Assembly: GCF_002086735.1 (NCBI RefSeq)
Contig: NZ_MVIJ01000006.1
Location: 62,001-126,000, forward strand
Source of the DNA: Mycobacterium scrofulaceum
Lineage (GTDB): Bacteria > Actinomycetota > Actinomycetes > Mycobacteriales > Mycobacteriaceae
Length of the DNA stretch: 64,000 nt
Reading direction: 5' to 3'
Positions 33,025 to 40,949 of this stretch are shown here, piece after piece. The position numbers were made by a program, and so were the translations under genes. Numbering within the stretch: position 1 is the first letter of the stretch; every line of letters starts with the position of its first letter. The notes beneath the pieces are model-generated. The model made no database searches, had not been told where the DNA came from, and saw only the letters and a program-made list of their open reading frames with translations.

Positions 33025-33630
33025 CTACCGCGGCGCGCGCCACATCGCCCACATCGACGGGCCGCCCTCGGGCAACACGATCTCGCGGGTGACGACGAAT
33101 CCGAAACGCTCGTAATACGGCACATTTTCGGGCTTGCTGGACTCGAGGTAGGCCGGGCAGTACTCCGCGTCGCAGCGGTCCAGCCGCGACCGCATCAGCG
33201 CCTGCCCGAAGCCCTGCCCGCGGACCGAGGGGTCGCTGCCGATCGCCGCGAGATACCAGTGCGGCTCCTCGGGATGCGTGCGCTTCATCAGCTCCTGCAC
33301 GGCGCGCGCCTTGGTCGCGCGCAGGCCGAACACCCGCAGAAACGTCGGGGTCATCGCCAGTTCGCCCAGCCGTGTCTCGCGCCACCGGTTCGGCGGGTCC
33401 CACAGGGCCGCCGCGCCGATGTCCGGGCCGCCGCGGGCCACCTCGACGCCGCCGCACCCCAGATGATGGTGGCGCGTCATCGTCGCGAACACCCGGTACA
33501 GGTTCGCCGTCCTCGTCCCCTCGTCGGGCAGCAACCAGGTCATCACCGGGTCGTCGGAGAACGCGCGGGCCAGGGTGCGGCACAGCTCGCGGACGTCGGC
33601 CTTCCGTGCGGGGCTTGCCTGGGGAGTCAT
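33025..33630 (-). CDS. GNAT-family N-acetyltransferase (Rv0133 type)
   Basis: A 201-residue GNAT acetyltransferase, exactly the length of Rv0133. The acetyl-CoA binding loop is DPSVRGQGFGQALM (about residues 130-143), with the C-terminal YLESSKPENVPYYERFGFVV typical of the fold. Acceptor unknown. TAGCCT lies six bases before the ATG, indicating a leaderless transcript. It is divergent from fgd2 with 66 bases between their starts. Confidence 0.92.
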   Translation of the reverse strand: MTPQASPARKADVRELCRTLARAFSDDPVMTWLLPDEGTRTANLYRVFATMTRHHHLGCGGVEVARGGPDIGAAALWDPPNRWRETRLGELAMTPTFLRVFGLRATKARAVQELMKRTHPEEPHWYLAAIGSDPSVRGQGFGQALMRSRLDRCDAEYCPAYLESSKPENVPYYERFGFVVTREIVLPEGGPSMWAMWRAPR

Positions 33631-33636
33631 CCCAGC

Positions 33637-33642
33637 AGGCTA
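33637..33642 (-). promoter_or_regulatory. -10 box of leaderless GNAT gene
   Basis: The minus strand reads TAGCCT with six bases to the ATG at 33630. The fgd2 box (TACGTT) lies about 45 bases away facing the other direction. Confidence 0.5.
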
Positions 33643-33684
33643 ACGGGTCAACCGCAGCCCGGGTGTCATCGCCGGCTCCGGGGG

Positions 33685-33690
33685 TACGTT
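33685..33690 (+). promoter_or_regulatory. -10 box of leaderless fgd2 transcript
   Basis: TACGTT is followed by six bases and the GTG start at 33697; no ribosome site is present. Confidence 0.5.
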
Positions 33691-33696
33691 ACGACG

Positions 33697-34782
33697 GTGA
33701 CCGGCGTTTCGCGGCGCGCGTTCGGGCGGATGGCCGCCGGTGCGGGCATGTTCGGCGCCGCCGGCTGTGGGCGGCCTGGCAGCGACCGCGCCACGCCCGC
33801 CGCCCCGCCGCCGCCCGCCGCCAAGGCGGTGGGTGTCGTGCTCTCCCACGAGCAGTTCCGCACCGACCAGCTGGTGGCGCAGGCGCGGGCCGCCGAACAG
33901 GCCGGCTTCGGGCATGTCTGGGCCAGCGACCACATCCAGCCCTGGCAGGACAACGAGGGCCATTCGATGTTTCCATGGCTGACGCTGGCTTTGGTGGGCA
34001 ACGCCACCGACCACATCTCGTTCGGCACCGGGGTCACCTGCCCCACGTACCGGTACCACCCGGCCGTGGTGGCCCAGGCCTTCGCCTCGCTGGCGATCCT
34101 CAGCCCCGGACGGGTGTTCCTCGGCGTGGGCACCGGGGAACGGCTCAACGAGCAGGCGGCGACCGACAGGTTCGGCACGTACGCCGAACGCCACGATCGC
34201 CTGATCGAGGCCATCACCCTCATCCGGGGGCTGTGGTCCGGAGCGCGAACGTCGTTCGCCGGCCGCTACTTTCAGACCGACGCGTTGAAGCTGTACGACA
34301 CGCCGCCGACGCCCCCGCCGATCTTCGTGGCGGCCAGCGGACCCAAGAGCGCGACACTGGCCGGTCAATACGGCGACGGCTGGATCGGTCAGGCCCGCGA
34401 CATCACCAACCCCACCCTGGTGGCCGCATTCGAGAGCGGCGCCCGGGCCGCCGGCCGCGACCCCGCCGGCCTGGGCAAGCGCGCCGAGCTGTTCGCCGTG
34501 GTCGGCGACGCCGCCGAGGCCGCCACCGCCGCCGGGCTGTGGCGCTTCACCGCCGGCGCCGTCGACCAGCCGAATCCGGTCGAGATCCAGCGCGCCGCCG
34601 AGGTCAACCCCATCGACAAGGTGCTGGCGAACTGGACCGTGGGCACCGACCCGGCCCCGCACATCACGGCGGTGCAGGAGGTCGTCGACGCCGGCGCTGT
34701 GCCGTTCCTGCACTTCCCCCAAAGCAATCCGGTGACGGCCATCGCGTTCTACCGCGCCAACGTGTTGCCCAAGGTGCGCTAG
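33697..34782 (+). CDS. fgd2: Tat-exported F420-dependent hydroxymycolic acid dehydrogenase Fgd2
   Basis: A 361-residue LLM-fold enzyme matching Rv0132c (360), known as Fgd2 or fHMAD, which oxidises hydroxymycolic to ketomycolic acids at the cell envelope using F420. The N-terminus carries a twin-arginine signal (SRRAFGRMAAGAG) ending in a lipobox-like FGAAGC at residues 18-23, so it is probably a Tat lipoprotein. Core motifs are FGHVWASDHIQPWQ, SFGTGVTCPTYRYHPAVVAQ, GRVFLGVGTGERLNEQ and ASGPKSATLAGQYGDGWIG. The C-terminus overlaps the convergent cation transporter stop by four bases. Confidence 0.93.
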   Translation: MTGVSRRAFGRMAAGAGMFGAAGCGRPGSDRATPAAPPPPAAKAVGVVLSHEQFRTDQLVAQARAAEQAGFGHVWASDHIQPWQDNEGHSMFPWLTLALVGNATDHISFGTGVTCPTYRYHPAVVAQAFASLAILSPGRVFLGVGTGERLNEQAATDRFGTYAERHDRLIEAITLIRGLWSGARTSFAGRYFQTDALKLYDTPPTPPPIFVAASGPKSATLAGQYGDGWIGQARDITNPTLVAAFESGARAAGRDPAGLGKRAELFAVVGDAAEAATAAGLWRFTAGAVDQPNPVEIQRAAEVNPIDKVLANWTVGTDPAPHITAVQEVVDAGAVPFLHFPQSNPVTAIAFYRANVLPKVR

Positions 34783-35696
34783 TTCGGCTTGCGCTCGACC
34801 TCGGGCTGGATGTAGACGACGCGCACCGCGGGCACCGTCTGCCGAACGCGCGCCTCGGCGTTCTTGATCACGTCGGCGGCCGTGGCGAACTCCTGTTCGG
34901 GCCCGAAGACGACCTTGGCGGCGACCACCATCTGGTCCGGGGCGAGGTATTCGGTGCGCAACTCCACCACGGAGTCGACATGCTCGGCCGCCTGCAGGGC
35001 GGACCGAATCATCATGCATTGGTGCATCGTTGCGCCCTCGCCGATCAGCAGGCTGTGCGTCTCGACGATCAGGACGACGGCGATCACCGCGAGCAGCGCG
35101 CCGATGCCCAGCGTGCTGACCGCATCCCACAACGGGTTTCTGGTGGCGGCCGTCAACGTCACACCGGCGAACGCCACGCTCAGACCGAGCAACGCGGCGC
35201 TGTCTTCCAGCAGCACCACCGGCGGTTCGGGGATGCGTGAATTGCGGATGAAACGCCACCAATTGTCGGAGCCCTTGAGCCGCTTGGACTCCCTGAGCAC
35301 CGTCCGCAGGCTGATGCCCTCCAAGACGGCGGCGACGACGAGGATCACAATGGCGACGCCGGGGTCGGTCAATTGCTCGGGGTGGGAGAGTTTGCGGTAT
35401 CCCTCGTACATCGCGGCGACCGCACCGAGCACGAACACCAACAGGGCCACGACGAACGAATAGAAATACCGGCTGCGGCCATACCCGAACTGGTGCAGGG
35501 CATCTGGACGCCTGAGCGCCTCGTGCTTGCCGACCATCAACAGCACTTCGTTGATGGTGTCGGCGAGGGAGTGCACCGATTCCGCGAGCATGGCCGAGCT
35601 TCCGGTGACCAGGAAGCCGACGAACTTCGCCGCCGCGATCCCGGCGTTGGCGGCGAAGGCCACGACGACGGACTTCGTTGTACCGTCGGCCGCCAT
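34779..35696 (-). CDS. Cation diffusion facilitator family transporter
   Basis: A 305-residue CDF exporter of Zn2+, Fe2+ or Mn2+ type ions. Six hydrophobic segments are visible within residues 10-200. The metal-site signatures are AESVHSLADTINE in helix 2 (His-Asp set) and LLEDSAALLGLSVAF in helix 5, where the usual His/Asp is Glu/Asp. A cytoplasmic C-terminal domain with VVELRTEYLAPDQMVVAAKV follows. It is a member of the long-loop group (KRLKGSDNWWRFIRNS). Divergent from the hemerythrin gene, with which it may share iron handling. Not present at this place in M. tuberculosis. Confidence 0.9.
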   Translation of the reverse strand: MAADGTTKSVVVAFAANAGIAAAKFVGFLVTGSSAMLAESVHSLADTINEVLLMVGKHEALRRPDALHQFGYGRSRYFYSFVVALLVFVLGAVAAMYEGYRKLSHPEQLTDPGVAIVILVVAAVLEGISLRTVLRESKRLKGSDNWWRFIRNSRIPEPPVVLLEDSAALLGLSVAFAGVTLTAATRNPLWDAVSTLGIGALLAVIAVVLIVETHSLLIGEGATMHQCMMIRSALQAAEHVDSVVELRTEYLAPDQMVVAAKVVFGPEQEFATAADVIKNAEARVRQTVPAVRVVYIQPEVERKPN

Positions 35697-35779
35697 CGCC
35701 TAGAGCTACCCCCGACACGGCCGGCCGAAACGACCCCAGTCTTGCCACGACCGCGCCCCGGCTTCCGGCGCCGGCGCGG

Positions 35780-35804
35780 AGTTTGCGCCCCGCGGGCCCG
35801 GGTA
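35780..35804 (+). promoter_or_regulatory. SigF-type promoter of the hemerythrin gene
   Basis: AGTTT, 15 bases, GGGTA, with the -10 element 45 bases before the ATG at 35849, the same geometry as the dps promoter. Confidence 0.65.
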
Positions 35805-35848
35805 CCCGCAGGCCACTTCGAGTGACAAGCCCAACTGGAAGGCAAGGC

Positions 35849-36427
35849 ATGGACGCAATCACTTTTCTTCGCCACGACCATAAGAGCGTTCTCGGGTTGT
35901 TCGAGACGCTCGACGGGGCGCCGTCGGGGGCGGGCGCCGAAGCCAGCGGCCTGGAAACGGTGGTGAACAATCTCATCATCGCCGAGTCGCAGCACGAGGC
36001 CATCGAGGAGCAGTTCTTCTGGCCGGCGGTGCGCAGGGCGCTCGGCGACGGGCTCGTCGACAAGGCGATCGAGCAGGAGCAGGCGGGAAAGCAGCTGTTG
36101 CAGCGGCTCGAGGACGGCAAGCCCGGCGAGCCCGACTACCACGAGGCGTTGCAGGAGTTCGTCCGGGCGGGGCGCGAACACATCGCCTACGAGCAGGACG
36201 TGGTCTGGCCGCAGGTGGAGCTGGCGATCGGCCGGGAAGAGCTGGAGAAGATCGGCGAAAAGCTGGAACAGGCAAAGAAAATCGCTCCCACCCGGCCCCA
36301 CCCGGACACCCCGCCCAACCCGACGGTGCTCAAGACGATGGGGATGGGCGCGGCGGTCGTCGACCACGTGCGCGACGCGGTGACCGGCCGCGGGGCGGAC
36401 AACCCGCCCGATCCGCAGATCAAGTAG
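35849..36427 (+). CDS. Hemerythrin HHE-domain protein
   Basis: A 192-residue hemerythrin-like protein. The di-iron ligands are in FLRHDHKSVLGLFE (residues 6-19), ESQHEAIEEQFFWPAV and FVRAGREHIAYEQDVVWP; the C-terminal 60 residues are Pro/Thr/His-rich and end DNPPDPQIK. Such mycobacterial proteins handle O2, H2O2 or NO and influence SigF output. The ATG at 35849 has a GGAAGG site. Its promoter looks SigF-dependent and a strong terminator follows, so it is a one-gene unit. Confidence 0.93.
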   Translation: MDAITFLRHDHKSVLGLFETLDGAPSGAGAEASGLETVVNNLIIAESQHEAIEEQFFWPAVRRALGDGLVDKAIEQEQAGKQLLQRLEDGKPGEPDYHEALQEFVRAGREHIAYEQDVVWPQVELAIGREELEKIGEKLEQAKKIAPTRPHPDTPPNPTVLKTMGMGAAVVDHVRDAVTGRGADNPPDPQIK

Positions 36428-36435
36428 GCAACGCG

Positions 36436-36470
36436 AAGGCCGGGTGCTGGATATCTCAGCACCCGGCCTT
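36436..36470. terminator. Bidirectional hairpin terminator
   Basis: A perfect 14-bp stem: AAGGCCGGGTGCTG (36436-36449) pairs with CAGCACCCGGCCTT (36457-36470) across a seven-base loop. It lies midway between the convergent hemerythrin and Mn-catalase genes. There is no long T tract, as is common in mycobacteria. Confidence 0.85.
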
Positions 36471-36481
36471 CTCGTCTCCAA

Positions 36482-37378
36482 TCAGCTTGTGGGCAGCCGT
36501 TGTTCGTGCGTGAAGGGCTTCTCGGCCTTGATGGCCGGGGATCCCTGCGGGTTCTGTTCGGCGCCCTTGTTCTGCCGGGTGTCACCGCCCAACCACTGCT
36601 CCTGCGGCTTCTCCACGTACTCCCATTCCATGCCCTCCGGCCACGGTCCCTGACCCTGGTTCCACGGGCCGCGGATCGATTCGCCGCCACCGTCGGACAT
36701 GTTGAACGCGACGTTCTGGAAGCGCGGGTCGGCGGCCAGCTGCCCCGGCGGGAAGTTCACCGGAAGCTCGTTGAGCGCCGCGGTGAATTGCTGATAGTGG
36801 GCCACTTCACGGGTCATCAAGAAGTTCAGGGTGTCTTGCACACCCGGATCGTCGGTGAACTGCTTGAGGTATTCGTAGACGATCTTCGCCCGGGACTCGG
36901 CGGCCAGGTTGCTGCGCAGATCCACCGTCGGGTCGCCGTTGGCGTTGACGTAGGAGCCCATCCACGGCACGCCCTGGGAGTTGCTCACGTCCGGGCTGCC
37001 CCCGTTCAGCGCCAGATACAGCGGGTTGACCGCGACTTGATGAATGATCTGGTCGCGACCGTCGCCGCTGGCCACCGCGGGCATCCAGTCGCACGTCTCG
37101 TTGGCCATCTTCAGGTTGTCGTTGAGGCCGTCCAGCAACATGGTGATCATCGAGCCGACCATCTCGAGGTGGCTGAGTTCCTCGGTGGCGATGTCCATGA
37201 ACAGGTCGTACATCTTGGGGTTCTTGTCGCGCAGGACGAACGCCTGGGTGAAGTACTGCATGGCGGCCTTGAGTTCGCCGTTGGCGCCGCCGAATTGCTC
37301 CTGCAGCAGGGTCGCAAACCGTGCATCGGGCTCGCTGACCCGGACCTCGAATTGAAGAGCTTTGTTATGGATGAACAC
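36482..37378 (-). CDS. Manganese (non-haem) catalase
   Basis: A 298-residue di-manganese catalase that breaks down H2O2. Family motifs: MFIHNKALQFEVRVSEPDAR at the N-terminus, FATLLQEQFGGANGELKAAM, ATEELSHLEMVGSMI (metal ligands Glu and His) and NLAAESRAKIVYEYL, MTREVAHYQQF. The start is a GTG at 37378 with a GGGGAGG site. A SigF-type promoter lies 44 bases upstream. The C-terminal tail (QEQWLGGDTRQNKGAEQNPQ) is lengthened and hydrophilic. It is placed with hemerythrin and not far from dps, forming a peroxide and iron defence set. Confidence 0.94.
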   Translation of the reverse strand: MFIHNKALQFEVRVSEPDARFATLLQEQFGGANGELKAAMQYFTQAFVLRDKNPKMYDLFMDIATEELSHLEMVGSMITMLLDGLNDNLKMANETCDWMPAVASGDGRDQIIHQVAVNPLYLALNGGSPDVSNSQGVPWMGSYVNANGDPTVDLRSNLAAESRAKIVYEYLKQFTDDPGVQDTLNFLMTREVAHYQQFTAALNELPVNFPPGQLAADPRFQNVAFNMSDGGGESIRGPWNQGQGPWPEGMEWEYVEKPQEQWLGGDTRQNKGAEQNPQGSPAIKAEKPFTHEQRLPTS

Positions 37379-37421
37379 TGGGCCTCCCCGGGGGGTTGAG
37401 ATCGAGCTGGTCGACGGCGGG

Positions 37422-37446
37422 TACCCGGGGGCGATGTGAACAAACG
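37422..37446 (-). promoter_or_regulatory. SigF-type promoter of the Mn-catalase gene
   Basis: Minus strand CGTTT, 15 bases, GGGTA; the -10 ends 43 bases before the GTG at 37378. Geometry is identical to that before dps and hemerythrin. Confidence 0.65.
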
Positions 37447-37542
37447 TTGCCGGCCGCCACCCGCCGGCCTCCGCCGCCACGCCCACCGACGATCGGGACC
37501 GGACGGTTGCACGTCGTGCGCGATCGTGGAGAATCCGCCTCT

Positions 37543-38241
37543 ATGGACTTATCGGACCCGAGTTCCCGGCACGGGCTGGCGCAGCGCATGGCCGAGCTCG
37601 CCCGCGACATCGCCGCCCCACGCTCGCTCGATCAGGTGCTCGCCGACGTGACCACCGCCGCGGTGCAGCTGATACCGGCGGCGGACATCGCGGGGGTGCT
37701 GCTGATCAAGGGGGCCGGGGAGTTCGAATCGTTGGCGGACACCGACAGCCTGGTTGCGCAGCTGGACAAGCTGCAGCACGACTTCAGCGAGGGTCCCTGC
37801 CACGATGCCGCCCTCAAGCAGACGATCGTGCGCACCGACGACCTGCGCGACGAACCCCGCTGGCCCCAATACGGGCCGGCCGCGGTGGAACGCGGTGTGT
37901 TGAGCAGCCTCTCGTTCAAGCTGTACACCGCGGAACGCACGGCGGGGGCGCTGAACCTGTTCAGCTTCCAGCCAGGCGCATGGGACACCGAGGCGGAGAC
38001 CGTCGGCACGGTGTTCGCCGCGCATGCCGCCGCGGCCATCATGGCGAGCCGCCACGGCCAGCAGATGCAATCGGCGCTGTCGACGCGCGACCGGATCGGC
38101 CAGGCCAAGGGCATCATCATGGAGCGTTACGGCGTGGACGAGCTGCGCGCGTTCGACCTGCTCCGCCGCCTGTCCCAGGAGAGTCAGGTCAAGCTCATCG
38201 ACATCGCGCAGCGCGTCATCGATACCCGCGGCGACAACTGA
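37543..38241 (+). CDS. GAF-ANTAR RNA-binding antiterminator
   Basis: A 232-residue protein with an N-terminal GAF sensor (about residues 20-165: DVTTAAVQLIPAADIAGVLL, FSEGPCHDAALKQTIVRTDD, LSFKLYTAERTAGALNLF) and a C-terminal ANTAR domain (RDRIGQAKGIIMERYGV, FDLLRRLSQESQVKLIDIAQ). ANTAR proteins bind paired hairpins in nascent RNA and prevent termination. The ANTAR Ala, Gly and aromatic residues needed for RNA contact appear intact. No cognate double-hairpin target was recognised in the window. The start at 37543 has a GGAG ten bases upstream. It stands between Mn-catalase and fadE1. Confidence 0.9.
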   Translation: MDLSDPSSRHGLAQRMAELARDIAAPRSLDQVLADVTTAAVQLIPAADIAGVLLIKGAGEFESLADTDSLVAQLDKLQHDFSEGPCHDAALKQTIVRTDDLRDEPRWPQYGPAAVERGVLSSLSFKLYTAERTAGALNLFSFQPGAWDTEAETVGTVFAAHAAAAIMASRHGQQMQSALSTRDRIGQAKGIIMERYGVDELRAFDLLRRLSQESQVKLIDIAQRVIDTRGDN

Positions 38242-38280
38242 TCCTTCGTCGCCGCCCTCTACGATGGGGTGGCTTCATCG

Positions 38281-39618
38281 ATGAGTCCGGCGCGCCGCGG
38301 CGCCGGGGAACGGGTGGCCACCGTGTGGGATTTCGAAACAGACCCCGAATACCAGGCAGAGCTCGACTGGGTCGAAAAGTTCATGGCCGACGAGCTAGAA
38401 CCGCTCGATCTGGTCGCTCTCGACCCCTATGACAAGAAGAACGCCGAGATGATGGCGATCCTGCGACCGTTGCAGCAGCAGGTCAAGGACCAGGGGCTGT
38501 GGGCCGCGCATCTGCGGCCGGAGCTCGGCGGCCAGGGCTTCGGTCAGGTCAAACTCGCTCTGCTCAACGAGATCCTCGGCCGCTCCCGCTGGGCGCCCTC
38601 GGTGTTCGGCTGCCAGGCGCCGGATTCGGGCAACGCCGAGATCCTGGCGATGTTCGGCACCGACGAGCAGAAGGCCCGCTACCTGCAACCGCTGCTCGAC
38701 GGCGAGATCACCTCGTGCTACTCGATGACCGAACCGCAGGGCGGTTCGGACCCCGGCCAATTCGTCACCGCCGCGACCCGTGACGGCGACGATTGGGTGA
38801 TCAACGGGGAGAAGTGGTTCTCCACCAACGCCAAGCACGCCTCGTTCTTCATCGTCATGGCCGTCACCAACCCCGAGTCGCGCACGTACGACAAGATGTC
38901 GCTGTTCATCGTTCCGGCCGAGACGCCCGGCATCGAGATCGTCCGCAACGTGGGCGTGGGAGCCGAATCGTCGAAGCGCGCCAGCCACGGCTACGTCCGG
39001 TACAACCACGTCCGCGTCCCGGCCGATCACGTGCTGGGCGGCGAGGGCCAGGCGTTCATGATCGCCCAGACCCGGCTCGGCGGTGGCCGCATCCACCACG
39101 CCATGCGCACAATCGCGTTGGCGCGCAGCGCGTTCGACATGATGTGCGAGCGCGCGGTGTCGCGCAAGACGCGGCACGGGCGGTTATCCGATTTCCAGAT
39201 GACCCAGGAGAAGATCGCCGACAGCTGGATCCAGATCGAGCAGTTCCGGCTGCTGGTGTTGCGCACCGCGTGGCTGATCGACAAGCACCACGACTACCAG
39301 AAGGTGCGCCGCGACATCGCGGCGGTGAAGGTCGCGATGCCCCAGGTGCTGCACGACGTCGTGCAGCGGGCCATGCACCTGCACGGCGCGCTCGGTGTCT
39401 CCGACGAGATGCCGTTCGTCAAGATGCTGGTGGCCGCCGAGTCGCTGGGTATCGCCGACGGCGCCACCGAGCTGCACAAGATGACGGTGGCGCGCCGCAC
39501 CCTGCGTGAATACCAGGCGGTGACAACGCCTTTCCCGTCCGCGCACATACCGACCCGGCGCGCGGAGGCGCAGGCGCGGCTGGCCGACCGACTCGAGCAT
39601 TCCATCGCCGAGTTTTAA
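38281..39618 (+). CDS. fadE1: Acyl-CoA dehydrogenase FadE1
   Basis: A 445-residue acyl-CoA dehydrogenase, the length of Rv0131c (447). Flavin and substrate motifs: CYSMTEPQGGSDPGQFVT, WVINGEKWFSTNAKHASFF, RLGGGRIHHAMR, and the C-terminal MHLHGALGVSDEMPF. The group acts on longer or branched acyl-CoA and resembles human ACAD10/11. The ATG at 38281 gives the expected length but has no ribosome site; GTG at 38314 (VATVWDFETD) with a GGGGAA site is the alternative. Convergent with htdZ; the repeat at 39624-39679 lies between. Confidence 0.92.
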   Translation: MSPARRGAGERVATVWDFETDPEYQAELDWVEKFMADELEPLDLVALDPYDKKNAEMMAILRPLQQQVKDQGLWAAHLRPELGGQGFGQVKLALLNEILGRSRWAPSVFGCQAPDSGNAEILAMFGTDEQKARYLQPLLDGEITSCYSMTEPQGGSDPGQFVTAATRDGDDWVINGEKWFSTNAKHASFFIVMAVTNPESRTYDKMSLFIVPAETPGIEIVRNVGVGAESSKRASHGYVRYNHVRVPADHVLGGEGQAFMIAQTRLGGGRIHHAMRTIALARSAFDMMCERAVSRKTRHGRLSDFQMTQEKIADSWIQIEQFRLLVLRTAWLIDKHHDYQKVRRDIAAVKVAMPQVLHDVVQRAMHLHGALGVSDEMPFVKMLVAAESLGIADGATELHKMTVARRTLREYQAVTTPFPSAHIPTRRAEAQARLADRLEHSIAEF

Positions 39619-39623
39619 CCGCG

Positions 39624-39679
39624 GAGCAGACGCAGAATCGCACCCACCCAGCCGCCGTGATGCGATTTTGTGTCTGCTC
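39624..39679. repeat. Dispersed palindromic repeat, copy 2 (probable terminator)
   Basis: Left arm 39624-39642 and right arm 39661-39679, 19 bp with two mismatches and an 18-base loop. The right arm is the exact reverse complement of 1075-1093. Here it lies between convergent fadE1 and htdZ, where it can serve as a two-way terminator. Confidence 0.8.
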
Positions 39680-39680
39680 G

Positions 39681-39714
39681 CGCTTTCAGGCGCGCTTTCA
39701 GGCGCGCTTTCAGG
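39681..39714. repeat. Threefold 12-bp tandem repeat over the htdZ stop
   Basis: CGCTTTCAGGCG occurs at 39681-39692 and 39693-39704, followed by a ten-base partial copy at 39705-39714. The last copy contains the htdZ stop codon (TGA on the minus strand), so the unit came from the gene end. It lies directly beside the dispersed palindrome. Confidence 0.85.
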
Positions 39715-40165
39715 AGATGTAGCGGACGATGCTCTCAGCGACACACGCCGGCTTGGGCGAGCCGTCGATTTCGACCGTGGTCGACATGGTGGCCTGGACG
39801 GCGCCGTTGCCGACATCGTCGACGCTGACCAGCGAGGTCTGTGCGCGCACCCGCGAGCCGACCGGCACCGGGGCGGGAAAACGAACCTTGTTGAGGCCGT
39901 AGTTGATTGCGAGCTTGATGCCGTTGACCGTGTAGATCTGGTGCTGCAGGCGCGGCAGCAGCGCGAGGGTCATGAAGCCGTGGGCGATCGTCCCGCCGAA
40001 CGGGCCCGCGGCCGCCCGTTCCGGGTCGACATGGATCCACTGGTGGTCGCCGGTCGCGTCGGCGAACAGGTTGACGTCTTGCTGGGTGATGGTCACCCAG
40101 TCGCTGTGCCCGATCGTCTCGCCGGTGGCGGCCGCGAGATCGGCCACTGATTCGAAGGTGCGCAT
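39710..40165 (-). CDS. htdZ: (R)-3-hydroxyacyl-CoA (hydratase 2-type) dehydratase HtdZ
   Basis: A 151-residue MaoC-like hot-dog hydratase, exactly the length of Rv0130. The hydratase motif FADATGDHQWIHVDPERAA holds the catalytic Asp and His (about residues 40 and 45), and HGFMTLALLP follows. It hydrates trans-2-enoyl-CoA to the (R)-3-hydroxy form. The start at 40165 has a perfect AAGGAGGA site. Its stop codon lies in a 12-bp tandem repeat. In M. tuberculosis it is directly next to fbpC; here about 7 kb of extra genes intervene. Confidence 0.95.
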   Translation of the reverse strand: MRTFESVADLAAATGETIGHSDWVTITQQDVNLFADATGDHQWIHVDPERAAAGPFGGTIAHGFMTLALLPRLQHQIYTVNGIKLAINYGLNKVRFPAPVPVGSRVRAQTSLVSVDDVGNGAVQATMSTTVEIDGSPKPACVAESIVRYIS

Positions 40166-40268
40166 CGAAGGTCCTCCTTGACTCCGGGTGGTAACAATAG
40201 CGCCGACGTCATGGGGGCCTCCCCGGCCCGCCCCGCTCGCGAGAGCGCGCCCGGACGGATCCGCATTT

Positions 40269-40293
40269 CGTTTGGCCGCCGCCACCCGGGGAA
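40269..40293 (+). promoter_or_regulatory. SigF-like promoter of the 98-residue protein
   Basis: CGTTT, 15 bases, GGGAA, ending 36 bases before the start at 40329. One base differs from GGGTA, but the next gene has the same variant at the same spacing. Confidence 0.45.
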
Positions 40294-40328
40294 GCCCTGC
40301 TGGACGCGAACCGCACGGAGGGAACCAC

Positions 40329-40625
40329 ATGCCTGATCGCAAGCGCCCCACGACCGAACCGGACGCGCACACCGCGCCGACGCGTCGGCGCCCGTCGGAA
40401 CAAGTCCGCGAAGCGCGGACCGTGCGCCTGGACGTCCCGCTCGTCGGACGGGTACGCGTTCCGCACGTCGACCATCTCGCCTTCTACGGCGTACTGGCCG
40501 CGCTGGCGGCGCTTCAGATTCTGGAATGGCCCATGGTCCTGGTGCTGGGGGCCGGCCAGGCGCTGGCCGAAAGCCAGCACGACCGCGTGGTCCGCGGGTT
40601 CGGGGATGCGTTGACCGAGGTTTGA
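40329..40625 (+). CDS. Small predicted membrane-anchored protein
   Basis: A 98-residue protein I cannot assign to a family. It has a charged N-terminal half (MPDRKRPTTEPDAHTAPTRR, then RPSEQVREARTVRLDVPLVG) and one hydrophobic segment at about residues 60-82 (FYGVLAALAALQILEWPMVL), followed by LGAGQALAESQHDRVV. The start at 40329 has a GGAGGG site. A SigF-like promoter precedes it. It resembles the small stress-envelope proteins that mycobacteria make in stationary phase, but that is only an inference. Confidence 0.7.
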   Translation: MPDRKRPTTEPDAHTAPTRRRPSEQVREARTVRLDVPLVGRVRVPHVDHLAFYGVLAALAALQILEWPMVLVLGAGQALAESQHDRVVRGFGDALTEV

Positions 40626-40678
40626 TCGAGCGTGCGCCGGCTGCGGCGCAGCCACCGCGGCGCCAACATCCGCGGTCC

Positions 40679-40703
40679 GGTTTGGCGGCGCAGGCCCGGG
40701 GAA
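40679..40703 (+). promoter_or_regulatory. SigF-like promoter of the 57-residue protein
   Basis: GGTTT, 15 bases, GGGAA, ending 37 bases before the ATG at 40741. Spacing and -10 variant equal those before the preceding gene. Confidence 0.5.
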
Positions 40704-40740
40704 CCCGTCAGCAGTCAAGAGCCGCACCGGAAGGAAGCAC

Positions 40741-40914
40741 ATGGCAGACCCGAAAGGCCACAAGACAGAGTCCGACGTCGAACCGGAGGCTCACGAGTCC
40801 CGGTCGCGCGCCGCGGCCGGAGAGGCCGACGGCTCGTACGTCGGGGCGGCCGGCTCCGACGATTCCTTCGACGCCGGGGAGACGGGAGCCGAGGCGCGAA
40901 GCCGGCAAGGCTGA
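40741..40914 (+). CDS. Small acidic hydrophilic protein (57 residues)
   Basis: A 57-residue protein, below the usual size cut for gene callers: MADPKGHKTESDVEPEAHES, then RSRAAAGEADGSYVGAAGSD and DSFDAGETGAEARSRQG. It is rich in Asp, Glu, Ala, Gly and Ser, without hydrophobic core or cysteines, hence probably disordered. A GGAAGG ribosome site precedes the ATG and a SigF-like promoter lies upstream. No family is recognised. It is transcribed towards the GAP-family gene. Confidence 0.65.
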   Translation: MADPKGHKTESDVEPEAHESRSRAAAGEADGSYVGAAGSDDSFDAGETGAEARSRQG

Positions 40915-40949
40915 CGGCGCTCCAACCCTCTCCGTCACCAGGCGGCCAG

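Noticed and set aside
33640..36120. 826-codon minus-strand open frame opposite fgd2 and across other genes
   Set aside because: It runs through well-supported genes in another frame and has the composition of a GC-driven shadow.
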